Under the pieces are notes generated by a model. It was not told the DNA's origin, did no database searches, and saw only the letters and a list, made by a program, of their open reading frames with translations. From NCBI RefSeq assembly GCF_021650975.2, contig NZ_CP091285.1, forward strand, positions 434,001-498,000: 64,000 bases of DNA. Direction: 5' to 3'. How positions within the stretch are numbered: position 1 is the stretch's first letter; each line of letters starts with the position of its first letter. Of this stretch, positions 35,786 through 44,719 are shown one piece after another. A program made the translations under genes and the position numbers. Origin of the DNA: Flavobacterium jumunjinense (GTDB lineage: Bacteria > Bacteroidota > Bacteroidia > Flavobacteriales > Flavobacteriaceae).

Positions 35786-36538
35786 TTAATTTCTACCAGA
35801 CATTACTCCACCATCTACATCCCAAATTGCACCTGTTGTCCAACTTGCAGAAGCAGAAAGCAAAAATGTAATTACATTGGCTACTTCTTCTGGTTTTCCA
35901 AATTTTCCTATTGGATGAAAAGCATTAAATCCTTCTAATGCTTTTTCTGCTTCTGCCTTTCCACCAAAAACACTATGATAGACAGGCGTATTTACTACTG
36001 CTGGTGATACTGCGTTTACACGGATATTAAAATCGGCTAATTCCATTGCTAAATGCTGTGTTAACGAATGTAATCCTGCTTTCTGCATTGAATAGGCCGA
36101 AGAAGGTGTTGCTTTTACCGCTTGTTTTGCCCACATTGAACCAACATTTACAATGCTTCCTCCTTTGCTCTCCTTCATTTTTTTGGCTACTGCTTGTGTA
36201 ATAAAAAAGAAGCCTTTATTCAAATTCATATAGGAATCATATTCTTCAATAGTATGATCTAGGAAAGGTTTTGGTCCAAAAATACCAGAAGCATTCACTA
36301 AATAATCTATCTTTTCTATAGTTGCCAATTCTTTTATAAATTGACTCACTTCTTCAATATTGCTAATGTTTACTTTATGTGTTGCCACTTTACCAACCTT
36401 TTCAATCTCTTGTTTAGCCGTTTCTAATTTAGCATCGGTCATTCCTACAATATGAACAAAAATGCCTTGTGCTGCTAATTGTAATGCTGTTGCTTTTCCT
36501 ATTCCGCTATTTCCTCCTATAATTAATGCTGTTTTCAT
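35786..36538 (-). CDS. Short-chain dehydrogenase/reductase
   Basis: A 250-residue classical SDR with the coenzyme motif [10 protein letters not shown] (about 8-17), the NASGIFGP element, the catalytic tetrad Ser in GSMWAKQ and YSMQK (Tyr-x-x-x-Lys), and the C-terminal DGGVMSGRN tail. It oxidises or reduces a small alcohol or ketone with NAD(P). The AraC gene immediately upstream and direct repeats at the promoter suggest it is that regulator's target. Confidence 0.93.
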   Translation of the reverse strand: MKTALIIGGNSGIGKATALQLAAQGIFVHIVGMTDAKLETAKQEIEKVGKVATHKVNISNIEEVSQFIKELATIEKIDYLVNASGIFGPKPFLDHTIEEYDSYMNLNKGFFFITQAVAKKMKESKGGSIVNVGSMWAKQAVKATPSSAYSMQKAGLHSLTQHLAMELADFNIRVNAVSPAVVNTPVYHSVFGGKAEAEKALEGFNAFHPIGKFGKPEEVANVITFLLSASASWTTGAIWDVDGGVMSGRN

Positions 36539-36566
36539 CTGTACTTTTTTTTAAATTTATATAGTA

Positions 36567-36629
36567 CAAATGTATTGTGCTATGGTTTTAAAAAATGGTA
36601 ATTTAAAGAGCAAGAATGGTAATTTAAGG
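36567..36629 (-). promoter_or_regulatory. SDR promoter with AraC-type direct repeats
   Basis: The minus-strand -7 box TACATTTG (36567-36574) is an exact TAnnTTTG match. Upstream lie two direct repeats, AATGGTAATTTAA on the plus strand, starting at 36594 and 36615, exactly 21 bases apart. The proximal repeat covers the expected -33 position. This is the arrangement used by AraC-type activators, and an AraC gene ends at 36624. Confidence 0.6.
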
Positions 36630-37487
36630 AAGGAGACTTTGAAACTCTTTAGGTGTGATTCCTGTTGCTTTTTTGAAATACTTTGTAAAATAGGTAGGTT
36701 GATCAAATCCTAAATCAAAAGCAATTTCTTGAATTGACGATTGCTTATTGGCTAATTTTCTTTTGGCTTCAAGAATTTTAATGGATTGAATAACCACAGC
36801 AGGTGTATCTCCTAGGTATTGTTTTACAAGCGTTGTTAATTTTTTAGAATTAGTATTTAGCAACTGACTATAGAAGTCTATTTTATGAAATGTATTTTTA
36901 TGCTTGTAGACTTCTTTCTTGAAGGAATAGACTAGCATAAAATCTGGATTTTTATACAACTCTTTAATTTCGTTTTTACATTTTATTCTTTCAGCAGAAA
37001 GCAATAAGCTACAGAAAAGAAAAAACAATTGTTCTTTTTGTAGCTTATCACTTATTGCTATTTCTTCATTTATTAAATCGATTACATTCCTGAATCGGCT
37101 TACTTCATCTTGTTTCAACTGAATGTAGGGCTTTCCAATTTCATTAAAAATAGATAATGAAAAACGTTGTGCTAATTCTTGATTGAATTGATTCACAAAG
37201 AAATCATTAAAATGAATTAAAACACCATCGTTGATGGAATCGGTACAGAAATAATGAATCTGATTTGTATTTATAAACACCACTGTATTGGGTTCGTGCT
37301 CTATAATTTCATAATCAATATAATGCCTGCCTTTAGACTGAAACCAAATGAATTGATAAAACCCATGAGTATGCGCTTTTGAAGCATGATCTCTATGTTT
37401 CTGAAAATAGGACTGCAAGTCATTTATTTCAAAATGTAGTTTTGAAAAATCATCTTTATGCAGATAATACTTTTTGACTTCGTCCAT
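36624..37487 (-). CDS. AraC-family transcriptional regulator with cupin-like sensor
   Basis: A 287-residue regulator. The N-terminus (about 25-110, HTHGFYQFIWFQSKGRHYIDYEIIEHEPNTVVFINTNQIHYF) is an AraC-binding cupin domain. The C-terminal HTH (about 190-287) reads LNTNSKKLTTLVKQYLGDTPAVVIQSIKILEAKRKLANKQSSIQEIAFDLGFDQPTYFTKYFKKATGITPKEFQ. Its target is probably the SDR gene 85 bases downstream, which carries direct repeats in its promoter. It follows the DUF2911 gene by 14 bases. Confidence 0.93.
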   Translation of the reverse strand: MDEVKKYYLHKDDFSKLHFEINDLQSYFQKHRDHASKAHTHGFYQFIWFQSKGRHYIDYEIIEHEPNTVVFINTNQIHYFCTDSINDGVLIHFNDFFVNQFNQELAQRFSLSIFNEIGKPYIQLKQDEVSRFRNVIDLINEEIAISDKLQKEQLFFLFCSLLLSAERIKCKNEIKELYKNPDFMLVYSFKKEVYKHKNTFHKIDFYSQLLNTNSKKLTTLVKQYLGDTPAVVIQSIKILEAKRKLANKQSSIQEIAFDLGFDQPTYFTKYFKKATGITPKEFQSLLP

Positions 37488-37501
37488 TTTTCAAAGATAT
37501 A

Positions 37502-38077
37502 CTATTTCAATGTTAAAGGAATTTCTGCAATGGTTTTGTCCCAACCAATTTTAATATGAACAACATTTTTAGTTTTTTCATACATAACGATAGATAAAGC
37601 TTCAATTTCTTTATCGCTCATTGTCGTTGGAACGGTTACAGAAGCAATGTCTTTTGTTGCATCATACGAATAATTCCCCCAACCATCATTTTCTGAATTT
37701 AATTTAATTGTCCATTCTTTTTCTGTTGGAATTGCAATTAAAGTATAGCGACCTGCTTTTACTGCTGTTCCTCCAAACTCTACGTCGGTTAAAAATAAAA
37801 TTTCTGTAGATTCGTTTGCACCAATTCTCCAAGCTTCATTTAATTTAACAACTTTTCCAAAAACTTCTCTTCCGTTTTTTAAAGGTCTAGAATATAATAT
37901 TCTAATTTTTGTTGCTGCTTCTGCTTGTTTTGTTTTGTCTTTTATAAATGCTCTTTTGGGTGCATTTTCTGGATAGTAAGCAGCGTCTAAACCGCTTTTA
38001 TCTACTTTAGCAAAATCTTGTGCGTTTACCTGAAAACCTAAAGCAACGATAGCGATAGTTAGAATGATTTTTTTCAT
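37502..38077 (-). CDS. DUF2911 secreted protein
   Basis: A 191-residue protein with a signal peptide (1-19, ending QVNAQ). The DUF2911 core is recognisable: IRILYSRPLKNGREVFGKVVKLNEAWRIGANESTEI, then FGGTAVKAGRYTLIAIPTEKEWTIKLN and GWGNYSYD. The family is common in Bacteroidota and has no assigned function. It sits 8 bases after the DUF6503 lipoprotein gene, so the two are co-transcribed. Confidence 0.88.
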   Translation of the reverse strand: MKKIILTIAIVALGFQVNAQDFAKVDKSGLDAAYYPENAPKRAFIKDKTKQAEAATKIRILYSRPLKNGREVFGKVVKLNEAWRIGANESTEILFLTDVEFGGTAVKAGRYTLIAIPTEKEWTIKLNSENDGWGNYSYDATKDIASVTVPTTMSDKEIEALSIVMYEKTKNVVHIKIGWDKTIAEIPLTLK

Positions 38078-38085
38078 TGTTTTTA

Positions 38086-38883
38086 TTATTTAGTTTTATT
38101 TATTACGTGTTCTGTTTCTATTCTTGAAACCTCTTTTAATTTCTTCGCTTCAAACAATTTTGGCAAATCTTTTAAAGGTATGTTTATTGGTGCTTCATAA
38201 TTTATATAATCTTGAAAAGTGACTCCGTCTACTACTCTCGTATTGTAAGCTTCTCTAAAACGAATACCACCATCATTTACTTTATAAATATAGGCTAAAT
38301 AGTCAATTTTATTTGTTTTCTTATTAATCCAATAATGAAATTCATCATCGAAATCTTCTCCTCCTCCTTCTTGATTAAAAGTAACCTCAACAACATGATA
38401 TTCTTGATTTCTTATTGTTGTTTCTTCAATGTATTTTTTATTTACTGAAACATCATTTAATTTATAAGGCAAGGTTGCAAAATAGATTACAGAGTTTAAT
38501 GCTTCTGTATATTTTTTAACGTCTTTTTCATTTGTATTTTGCAATACCTCATTTATATAGCGTTCAAATTTTCCATTGGTTACAATGTCTTTTACAATTG
38601 TATCTTTGTTTTTAAATTCAACAGTATATTTATAGTTTTCGTTATTATTTTCAAAATGATATTGTTTACTTCTAAAAACAAAACTAAAGTTGGCTGTTTT
38701 ATACAACTCTCCTCCATGAGCTTTTATTGTAGCATTTATAACTTTGTCTGCTTTTGACAAAACTACTTCCTCAATGACTTCTGAGGTTACCTCAACATTA
38801 TTCTGTTCGTCATCTTTTTGTTTATTATTACAAGCTGACAACAACACTAAAAATACAATTGCTAGATTGTTTATTTTTCTCAT
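38086..38883 (-). CDS. DUF6503-type lipoprotein
   Basis: A 265-residue lipoprotein (signal ending VLLSAC) with a LolA-like beta sheet. The motifs INATIKAHGGELYKTANFSFVFRSKQYHFE, YHVVEVTFNQEGGGEDFDDEFHYWINKKTNKIDYLAYIYKVNDGGIRFREAYN and FQDYINYE are shared with Bacteroidota proteins annotated as DUF6503. Function unknown; it probably binds or transports lipid-like material. Next gene on either side is 5-9 bases away. Confidence 0.8.
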   Translation of the reverse strand: MRKINNLAIVFLVLLSACNNKQKDDEQNNVEVTSEVIEEVVLSKADKVINATIKAHGGELYKTANFSFVFRSKQYHFENNNENYKYTVEFKNKDTIVKDIVTNGKFERYINEVLQNTNEKDVKKYTEALNSVIYFATLPYKLNDVSVNKKYIEETTIRNQEYHVVEVTFNQEGGGEDFDDEFHYWINKKTNKIDYLAYIYKVNDGGIRFREAYNTRVVDGVTFQDYINYEAPINIPLKDLPKLFEAKKLKEVSRIETEHVINKTK

Positions 38884-38888
38884 ACTGT

Positions 38889-39737
38889 TTATTTTTCTAT
38901 TGGATTAACAACTCCATTATTATCGCGATAACCTTTCGGGGAAATTCCGATTTTATTTTTAAAGAATCTACTAAATGAAGGCATGTCTTCGAAGCCTAAT
39001 TCAAATGTGATTTCTTTTATTGTAATTTCTGTATTTAGTAGCATCCTCTTTGCTTCTAACACTATTCTTTCTTGAATTATTTGCAAAGGTGTTTTTGAAA
39101 TATGACTAGAAAAGAGATTGGTTAATGACTTGGCGGGTTTGTTCATTAATGCTGCATATTCTGCAACCGTGTGTTTACTTTTATAATGTACCTCAACTAG
39201 AAAACTAAAATTCCTTATAATGTCCATCTTGGTTTCTTCAACATGTCGTACTTTATTTTGCTCCTTAAAGATTCTTGTGCATAAAATTAAAAAACGCTTC
39301 AGCAACATTTGAAGCATTTCTCCTTGAAGTTCATCGGATGCTTTTAGTTCATTTTGAAAAACTTTCCAAAGCAATGCAATCGCAGCATCATTCTCTTCAT
39401 TTAAAAAAATTGTTGGCACTTGCGATGTTCCAAAAAACAAAATCCCTTTACAACCAATCTCGCTATCGTGATTGTCTAAACAATAAAACTGTCTGTTAAA
39501 TTGAATACTATTCAAAACCTCAATAGTACTACTTTCTATTGCATGAAGTTCTGTTAAAAACATTATTTCATTTTTCTTTAAAGAATATACAACATTATCT
39601 ACTGTAACATTGGTATCATTAAAAGGATTCCAAAGAATATTCAAATAGGATTCGTTTTTCTGACCGAAGTTTTCCGCTACAGTATTGTCTATTTTTGTTA
39701 ACCAAAAAAACTCTCCATTTCTTCCTTTAAACTCCAT
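38889..39737 (-). CDS. AraC-family transcriptional regulator, second of a paralogous pair
   Basis: A 282-residue regulator with the same architecture as the AraC protein at 33.8-34.6 kb. The shared N-terminal block reads FYCLDNHDSEIGCKGILFFGTSQ, and MLQMLLKRFLILCTRIFKEQ is also near-identical. The C-terminal HTH reads VAEYAALMNKPAKSLTNLFSSHISKTPLQIIQERIVLEAKRMLLNTEITIKEITFELGFEDMPSFSRFFKNKIGISPKGYR. The pair may sense related signals. It follows the arsenosugar-type glycosyltransferase gene by 6 bases. Confidence 0.92.
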   Translation of the reverse strand: MEFKGRNGEFFWLTKIDNTVAENFGQKNESYLNILWNPFNDTNVTVDNVVYSLKKNEIMFLTELHAIESSTIEVLNSIQFNRQFYCLDNHDSEIGCKGILFFGTSQVPTIFLNEENDAAIALLWKVFQNELKASDELQGEMLQMLLKRFLILCTRIFKEQNKVRHVEETKMDIIRNFSFLVEVHYKSKHTVAEYAALMNKPAKSLTNLFSSHISKTPLQIIQERIVLEAKRMLLNTEITIKEITFELGFEDMPSFSRFFKNKIGISPKGYRDNNGVVNPIEK

Positions 39738-39743
39738 GTTCTT

Positions 39744-40436
39744 TTATCTTATGTTTTTTTTATAGTAATCTACTATTTGATTTTGATTGTAGATTTTAGT
39801 TCGGTATAGTAAATGAATTATAGCGAAATGAAATTGAAGTTTAATGAAACCGTTTTCTCTATATCTTCTTGCCGATGTTATTACATTTTCTTGAATCACT
39901 TTAAAATTAGAGTGCTCATATAATCTAAATATCAAGTCATTGTCTTCATAGATCGTTAAATTTTCATTGTACCCATTGGTATTAAAAAACAATTCTTTTG
40001 TTACAAACAAGGATTGATCGCCTCCTCTACAGGATTTAAAATTAAATTTTGTAAACCACTGAGAAACCTTCAAAACGACATGATTACTATCGAATTTCAT
40101 TTTAAAACAACCTGACAAGTATCCGTCTAAAACTGAATTGATAATTAATTTATCGAAACCGTTTGGAGGAAAACTATCGCAATGCAGGAAATACAAAATG
40201 TCTCCAGTTGCAATTCTTGCTCCAGCATTCATTTGAATGCCTCTTCCTTTTACAGAATGCTCAATTATAACTTCGGGAAATTCTTTAACTATTTTTATAG
40301 TATTGTCTGAACTTCCTCCATCTACAACTATAATTTCTTTACTATATTTCTTATTACTATTCGCAATTAGGTATTTTATATTTTTTGCTATATTTTTTTC
40401 CTCATTTAAAACAGGAATAATAATGGAAATCTTCAT
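39744..40436 (-). CDS. TIGR04283-type arsenosugar glycosyltransferase
   Basis: A 230-residue GT2-type enzyme with SIIPVLNEEKNI, VDGGSSDNTI and FLHCDSFPPNGFDKLI. Proteins of this type are annotated as TIGR04283 arsenosugar-biosynthesis glycosyltransferases because they occur with ArsM and ArsS. The acceptor would be a dimethylarsinoyl ribose or a precursor. It is two bases after the DUF547 gene, so the two are co-transcribed. Confidence 0.86.
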   Translation of the reverse strand: MKISIIIPVLNEEKNIAKNIKYLIANSNKKYSKEIIVVDGGSSDNTIKIVKEFPEVIIEHSVKGRGIQMNAGARIATGDILYFLHCDSFPPNGFDKLIINSVLDGYLSGCFKMKFDSNHVVLKVSQWFTKFNFKSCRGGDQSLFVTKELFFNTNGYNENLTIYEDNDLIFRLYEHSNFKVIQENVITSARRYRENGFIKLQFHFAIIHLLYRTKIYNQNQIVDYYKKNIR

Positions 40437-40437
40437 T

Positions 40438-41133
40438 CTATTTGTTTAGGCTCCAATTGTAATCTAAATATCTAACTTTTGCATCTTCATTAATATTTAT
40501 TGTAGAATATTTATTTATAAAATCAATTAATGAAGTATTCTTCGATTTAAAATCTCCAGAGAACCAGCTAAAAATTTCTGATATTTTTATTTCATTTGCT
40601 TCAATTACATTTTTAGATCCATCATTAATAAAATCTTTTGTAACCGATTCTAATTGTGAATTTAACGTTTGAGGTAAAAAGGGCTTATTTAATAGATCGG
40701 GACAAGAAAAAGAGGCGCAATTAATTGCGAAATGAATTCTAGGTTCGTTCATTTTTCTTAAAATATTATGCTCAATATAGGACAATGATATGTTTTTTGA
40801 TCCTAAAACAATGAACTTATCGTCCCATGCATTTCTAATATTTTTGATACTTTTAGTTGGATAATTATCAATTACTTTTTTTAAAGTATGAACATTATAC
40901 GAATTAATATAATAAGCTAAAATTTCATTTCTTGACCAATTTTTTCTTGGTTGTGTTTTTTCGAATTCCGCAACAACTAGATTTAATTCGGCAACATTAG
41001 TTTTCAATTTATCATAGTTTACATTTCCTTTACTAGAAACATGATTGCTTAATAAATCGGTATAATTTCTATAGTCAAAGTTTTGTGCAAAACCCTGAAC
41101 AGTTATCAATAATAGTAAAATAATTCTTTTCAT
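40438..41133 (-). CDS. DUF547 secreted protein (arsenosugar-associated)
   Basis: A 231-residue DUF547 protein with a signal peptide (1-16, ending GFAQ), the core NSYNVHTLKKVIDNYP and FAINCASFSCPDL with the conserved cysteines, and the tail YLDYNWSLNK. It resembles the DUF547 protein at 16.4-17.1 kb but lacks an outer-membrane partner. It is two bases ahead of the TIGR04283 gene. Its 5' leader resembles that of the rhodanese gene at the head of the arsenosugar run. Confidence 0.86.
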   Translation of the reverse strand: MKRIILLLLITVQGFAQNFDYRNYTDLLSNHVSSKGNVNYDKLKTNVAELNLVVAEFEKTQPRKNWSRNEILAYYINSYNVHTLKKVIDNYPTKSIKNIRNAWDDKFIVLGSKNISLSYIEHNILRKMNEPRIHFAINCASFSCPDLLNKPFLPQTLNSQLESVTKDFINDGSKNVIEANEIKISEIFSWFSGDFKSKNTSLIDFINKYSTININEDAKVRYLDYNWSLNK

Positions 41134-41273
41134 ATGTGTGATTTTTTTTTGTTATAGGTCACATATGTTATCGCTTTTATTCATTTGTGTTTATTTCACT
41201 AAATATAATTCAATTTGTGTTCAGTGAATTTTATTTGTTTGCAACAAACTTGTTGTTAATGGCGATTTCATAG
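41134..41273 (-). promoter_or_regulatory. Leader region shared with the head of the arsenosugar operon, copy A
   Basis: The bases next to the DUF547 start contain, on the plus strand, CATATGTGTG, GTTATAGGTCACATATGTT and ATCGCTTTTATT; farther out lies TTAATGGCGATTTCATAG. The same blocks occur in the same order before the rhodanese gene (55.7 kb), with about 60 bases of extra sequence between them here. ACATATGT is an inverted repeat. It is probably a shared operator or a short duplicated element. Confidence 0.5.
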
Positions 41274-41310
41274 TCGTGTGCTTTTTAATTAATGGCTATT
41301 TCTTTTCACT

Positions 41311-42183
41311 CTAAAATTTTAACGGATAAGCTTCTTGTTTAAGAAAGCTATCAGGAAATTCTTCATCATCATCAAAACCTAATTCAATATCCTTGCCATC
41401 TTTAGGTATATAATCACTTTTAAAGAGATAATCCCAAATGCTTAGTGAAATTCCGTAGTTTGCACCATATTTTCTAGGCATTTCTTTACTATGATGCCAA
41501 ATATGCATTTTAGGATTGTTGAATATATATTTTAGAAAACCATAATCCCAACCTAAATTAGCATGGTTTAAATGTCCGATTGCAATAGTAATAAAGTGAA
41601 CAATAAAGACATCTTGTATTGAAAAACCACCAATTATAGCCATAGGAACATATAACAATGTTTTGTAGACAACTGGTTCCATCCAATGGTAGCGAAGATG
41701 TGCTGCAAAACCCATTTCTTTAACAGAATGATGTACTTTGTGAAATTTCCAAAAGAACTCGTAGCGGTGTAATAATCGATGCGTGTTCCATTGTACAAAA
41801 TCGGAAACAATAAAAAATATAAACAAGGCTAATGGTTTTGGCAATTCGGATAAATCGACCAATTGTAATGACTTAAGTTCTAAATTAAAGAGTCCTAAAA
41901 AATCATTAAACAATTGAGCTGTTACATTATTCATTGCCATCAGAATAATCAGGTTTAACAAAAAGAAATTAAAAAACATATAGAATGTATCTAACCAAAA
42001 ATCTTTTCTAAAAACTGCTTGGTTTTTTCTCCAAGGAAAAATATTCTCTAATGCAAAAACAATTAAAGAAATAATTATCAATCCATAAAAATAATTTTCT
42101 ACGTGAAGGTTAACTAATTCATTTTTCAAATAATTAAAATGATCTGAATACGAATTGACAATTATTTCTTGATATTTATTCAT
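41311..42183 (-). CDS. Fatty acid hydroxylase/sterol desaturase-family membrane enzyme
   Basis: A 290-residue diiron membrane enzyme with about four hydrophobic segments. The histidine motifs are HRLLHRYEFFWKFHKVHHS, HLRYHWME and HIWHHSKEMPRKYGANYG, which together fit the HxxxH, HxxHH and HxxHH set. It would hydroxylate or desaturate a lipid at the cytoplasmic membrane. It is the last gene of the arsenosugar run and lies 11 bases after the outer-membrane protein gene. A link with arsenolipid or arsenosugar-lipid formation is speculative. Confidence 0.9.
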   Translation of the reverse strand: MNKYQEIIVNSYSDHFNYLKNELVNLHVENYFYGLIIISLIVFALENIFPWRKNQAVFRKDFWLDTFYMFFNFFLLNLIILMAMNNVTAQLFNDFLGLFNLELKSLQLVDLSELPKPLALFIFFIVSDFVQWNTHRLLHRYEFFWKFHKVHHSVKEMGFAAHLRYHWMEPVVYKTLLYVPMAIIGGFSIQDVFIVHFITIAIGHLNHANLGWDYGFLKYIFNNPKMHIWHHSKEMPRKYGANYGISLSIWDYLFKSDYIPKDGKDIELGFDDDEEFPDSFLKQEAYPLKF

Positions 42184-42194
42184 TGCTAAAAAAA

Positions 42195-43028
42195 TTATAG
42201 TTTAGTATAGACTCCAATATTAATTGTTGGAGCCAAAGGAGCATTATCAATTCCGAAAGCACCAAAAGTTGAGAAGTTAGCACCAAACTTACCTTCTATA
42301 AACTCATAGTTTGCTTTAATCCCAATGGAGTTATAAGTTTGTCTGTCTAAATGAGAAGCCCATTGATATGGATCAAGTCCTAATTTATAATTATCAAAAG
42401 CCTTTTCTTTTGAAATAGGGTTTCTAGTATCTAAAACAAACATTAAGTGTCCTTTTGGTATCACATTATATCCAACTTCTATTGTTGCCTTAAAATAGTC
42501 TGAATAATCATTATCCATATATCCATATCCAATATTTCCGAAATAATACCATTTATTGTGACTTGATCCTATTGTTACATATGGTAAAATTGTTGAAGCA
42601 TTAATTCCTGTAGTACTTACAACTAACTCTTTATCTTTCTTAATCGAATTAGCAGAATATAGAATACCTGAACTAATTTTCCAATTCTTATCGGACAATT
42701 TATATTTTAAACCTAAAGAAATATTTCCAATTCCTGAAATACTTTCTGAAAAACCTGCATTTTTATAGGAAGCCGTTTTGTAGGGTAAAACCAATTGTGC
42801 TTCTAATTTATCTGTAATTCCATATTCTGCATAGGCTTGAATTGTTATGTCTGAATAATCTCCTTGATCTTCTAACTTGTTCCCATCAAACTGAACTGTG
42901 TCATATGATAAACTTGTTACACCTAATTGAACATAAGCTTTCCCTTTTTCTCTTGTCCAAGGACTTTGTGCGTTTGCAAACTGAAACCCTAACAAACCAA
43001 CTACAGATAGCATTATAACTTTTTTCAT
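42195..43028 (-). CDS. Outer-membrane beta-barrel protein
   Basis: A 277-residue protein with a signal peptide (1-20, ending FANAQ) and an amphipathic strand pattern to the end (NIGVYTKL). Segments such as YVQLGVTSLSYDTVQFDGNK and YGITDKLEAQLVLPYKTASY resemble flavobacterial outer-membrane transporters of the meta-pathway/OmpA-like type. It could be a small-molecule channel for the arsenosugar pathway. Substrate unknown. Confidence 0.68.
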   Translation of the reverse strand: MKKVIMLSVVGLLGFQFANAQSPWTREKGKAYVQLGVTSLSYDTVQFDGNKLEDQGDYSDITIQAYAEYGITDKLEAQLVLPYKTASYKNAGFSESISGIGNISLGLKYKLSDKNWKISSGILYSANSIKKDKELVVSTTGINASTILPYVTIGSSHNKWYYFGNIGYGYMDNDYSDYFKATIEVGYNVIPKGHLMFVLDTRNPISKEKAFDNYKLGLDPYQWASHLDRQTYNSIGIKANYEFIEGKFGANFSTFGAFGIDNAPLAPTINIGVYTKL

Positions 43029-43077
43029 ATTTTAGCTTTTTTTTAAATTGGACGTACGTTTTTTATTTCCTTACACA

Positions 43078-44049
43078 TTAACAACAACCTCCTCCATTAT
43101 AATGGAAAGTACTTTCACTAATATAAATGTCTTTTCTATTTAAAGAGGCCAATGCACCTGCCGTTTTATCGCAGACTGCTAAAGGCTGATTCTTCAATAA
43201 CACATGTCCTTTTTTATCATCAAAATAATTTTCTTTTCCAAAATATATGGCTGCTTTCCCTGTAAAAACACAAGGTCCATCTTCTGGCATTGGGTCTTTT
43301 ATTGCACAAACTTCTATACTTTCAATAAAGATTAACTCATCTGTTGGATAATTCTCTGTATCTAATATACGATAAGGACGCCTACCTCGGATTTCAATTG
43401 TGCCAAAACCTACATCTGTTAAAGCTTTTATATAATCTTTTATAGGGATACTCCCACTTAAACATAGTGCTCGTAGATGATCATCGTTTCTTAAAGTTTC
43501 ATTCATTTCTTGTTCACAAGTAGGATCACTCATTACTAATCTACCATGAGGTTTCAATACACGGTACATTTCTTGCAATGCTTTTTTTAAATCTTCTGCT
43601 TTAAAAATATTGAAAAGACAATTTTGAGCAGCTACATCGATACTTTCATCTTCAATAGGTAAATTAAGAGCATCCCCTTTTTTTAATTCTACAAATTCAC
43701 TTTTAAACCAATCGTTTTCATCTTCTGCAATTTTAAAGTTTTTTCGTGAAGCTTCTAACATTTCATCGACAACATCGACACCAATTACTCCACCTTTTTG
43801 ACGAGAAAAATAGGCAAACTGCAATAATTCCATTCCTCCACCAACACCAACATATAAAACTTTAGGATTATTAATTAGGTCTTGAGCTGAAATTGTACTT
43901 CCGCAGCCATAATTCATTTCTTGCATTATTTTTGGAATTTCAAGACCTGGGAATTTCCAAATGGGTGTTGTTGTACAGCAAAGACCAACGTCTGGAGTTA
44001 AAGCTGCATTTTTATATAAATCGTTTGTTGCATCTAAATAATTTTTCAT
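43078..44049 (-). CDS. arsM: ArsM-type arsenite methyltransferase (arsenosugar pathway)
   Basis: A 323-residue SAM-dependent methyltransferase. The SAM site VLYVGVGGGMELLQFA (about 64-79) and the acidic loop VDVVDEML are clear. Cysteines at VGLCCTTTP (24-25), NYGCGST and the closing GGGCC could bind trivalent arsenic. The C-terminal half is the branch found in arsenosugar loci rather than the classic algal ArsM. It would methylate arsenite to dimethylarsinite or a related form for ArsS. It lies 7 bases after the aquaporin gene and is co-transcribed with it. Confidence 0.87.
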   Translation of the reverse strand: MKNYLDATNDLYKNAALTPDVGLCCTTTPIWKFPGLEIPKIMQEMNYGCGSTISAQDLINNPKVLYVGVGGGMELLQFAYFSRQKGGVIGVDVVDEMLEASRKNFKIAEDENDWFKSEFVELKKGDALNLPIEDESIDVAAQNCLFNIFKAEDLKKALQEMYRVLKPHGRLVMSDPTCEQEMNETLRNDDHLRALCLSGSIPIKDYIKALTDVGFGTIEIRGRRPYRILDTENYPTDELIFIESIEVCAIKDPMPEDGPCVFTGKAAIYFGKENYFDDKKGHVLLKNQPLAVCDKTAGALASLNRKDIYISESTFHYNGGGCC

Positions 44050-44056
44050 AATTTCT

Positions 44057-44719
44057 TTAATTTAAAGTATTATTTACTTGTTTTTGATTGATGTAATTCC
44101 AAATTAGTACTGCAAAAACAGCTCCTAATGTTGGTGCTATTAAATAAATCCATAGTTGTTGTACATGAAGCGAAACTACTGCTGGTCCTAAAGATCTTGC
44201 TGGATTCATTGAAGCTCCACAAATTGGACCTGCAAACATTGCTTCTAAACCAACAACTGAACCTATAGCTAAACCTGCGAACATTCCTTGTTCTTTTGAT
44301 CCATGAGCTACATTTAGAATGACCAACATTAATAAAAATGTTAGAATAAATTCCAATATAAATGATTGTAAATCACTCCCAGATGGAATAGTTGCACCTA
44401 AATATTCATTGGAAGGAAAAAGTGCTAACAAGGTTATGCTTGCTATTAATCCACCTGTAAACTGACTTACTAAATAAGGCATTACTTGTTTCTTATCAAA
44501 TTTTTTAGCTATAGTAAAAGCTATAGTTACTGCTGGATTAAAATGAGCTCCAGAAATAGTTCCTAAAGCATATATCATTGCCATAACTATTAATCCAAAT
44601 GTGATGGCAATACCAACGTGAGTAATTGTTCCACCAGTTTCCTGATTGATTACAATGGCTCCTGTACCGCAAAATACAATAGCAAAAGTACCTATTACCT
44701 CAGCAATATATTTTCTCAT
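44057..44719 (-). CDS. MIP-family aquaporin/aquaglyceroporin
   Basis: A 220-residue channel with six membrane helices and both NPA loops (HFNPAVT and SMNPARS). Neutral arsenite and its methylated forms pass through aquaglyceroporins, and a related channel (AqpS) is known from arsenic operons. Here it stands next to arsM and a nucleoside phosphorylase, so arsenic species are the likely substrate. The direction of transport cannot be told from sequence. Confidence 0.92.
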   Translation of the reverse strand: MRKYIAEVIGTFAIVFCGTGAIVINQETGGTITHVGIAITFGLIVMAMIYALGTISGAHFNPAVTIAFTIAKKFDKKQVMPYLVSQFTGGLIASITLLALFPSNEYLGATIPSGSDLQSFILEFILTFLLMLVILNVAHGSKEQGMFAGLAIGSVVGLEAMFAGPICGASMNPARSLGPAVVSLHVQQLWIYLIAPTLGAVFAVLIWNYINQKQVNNTLN

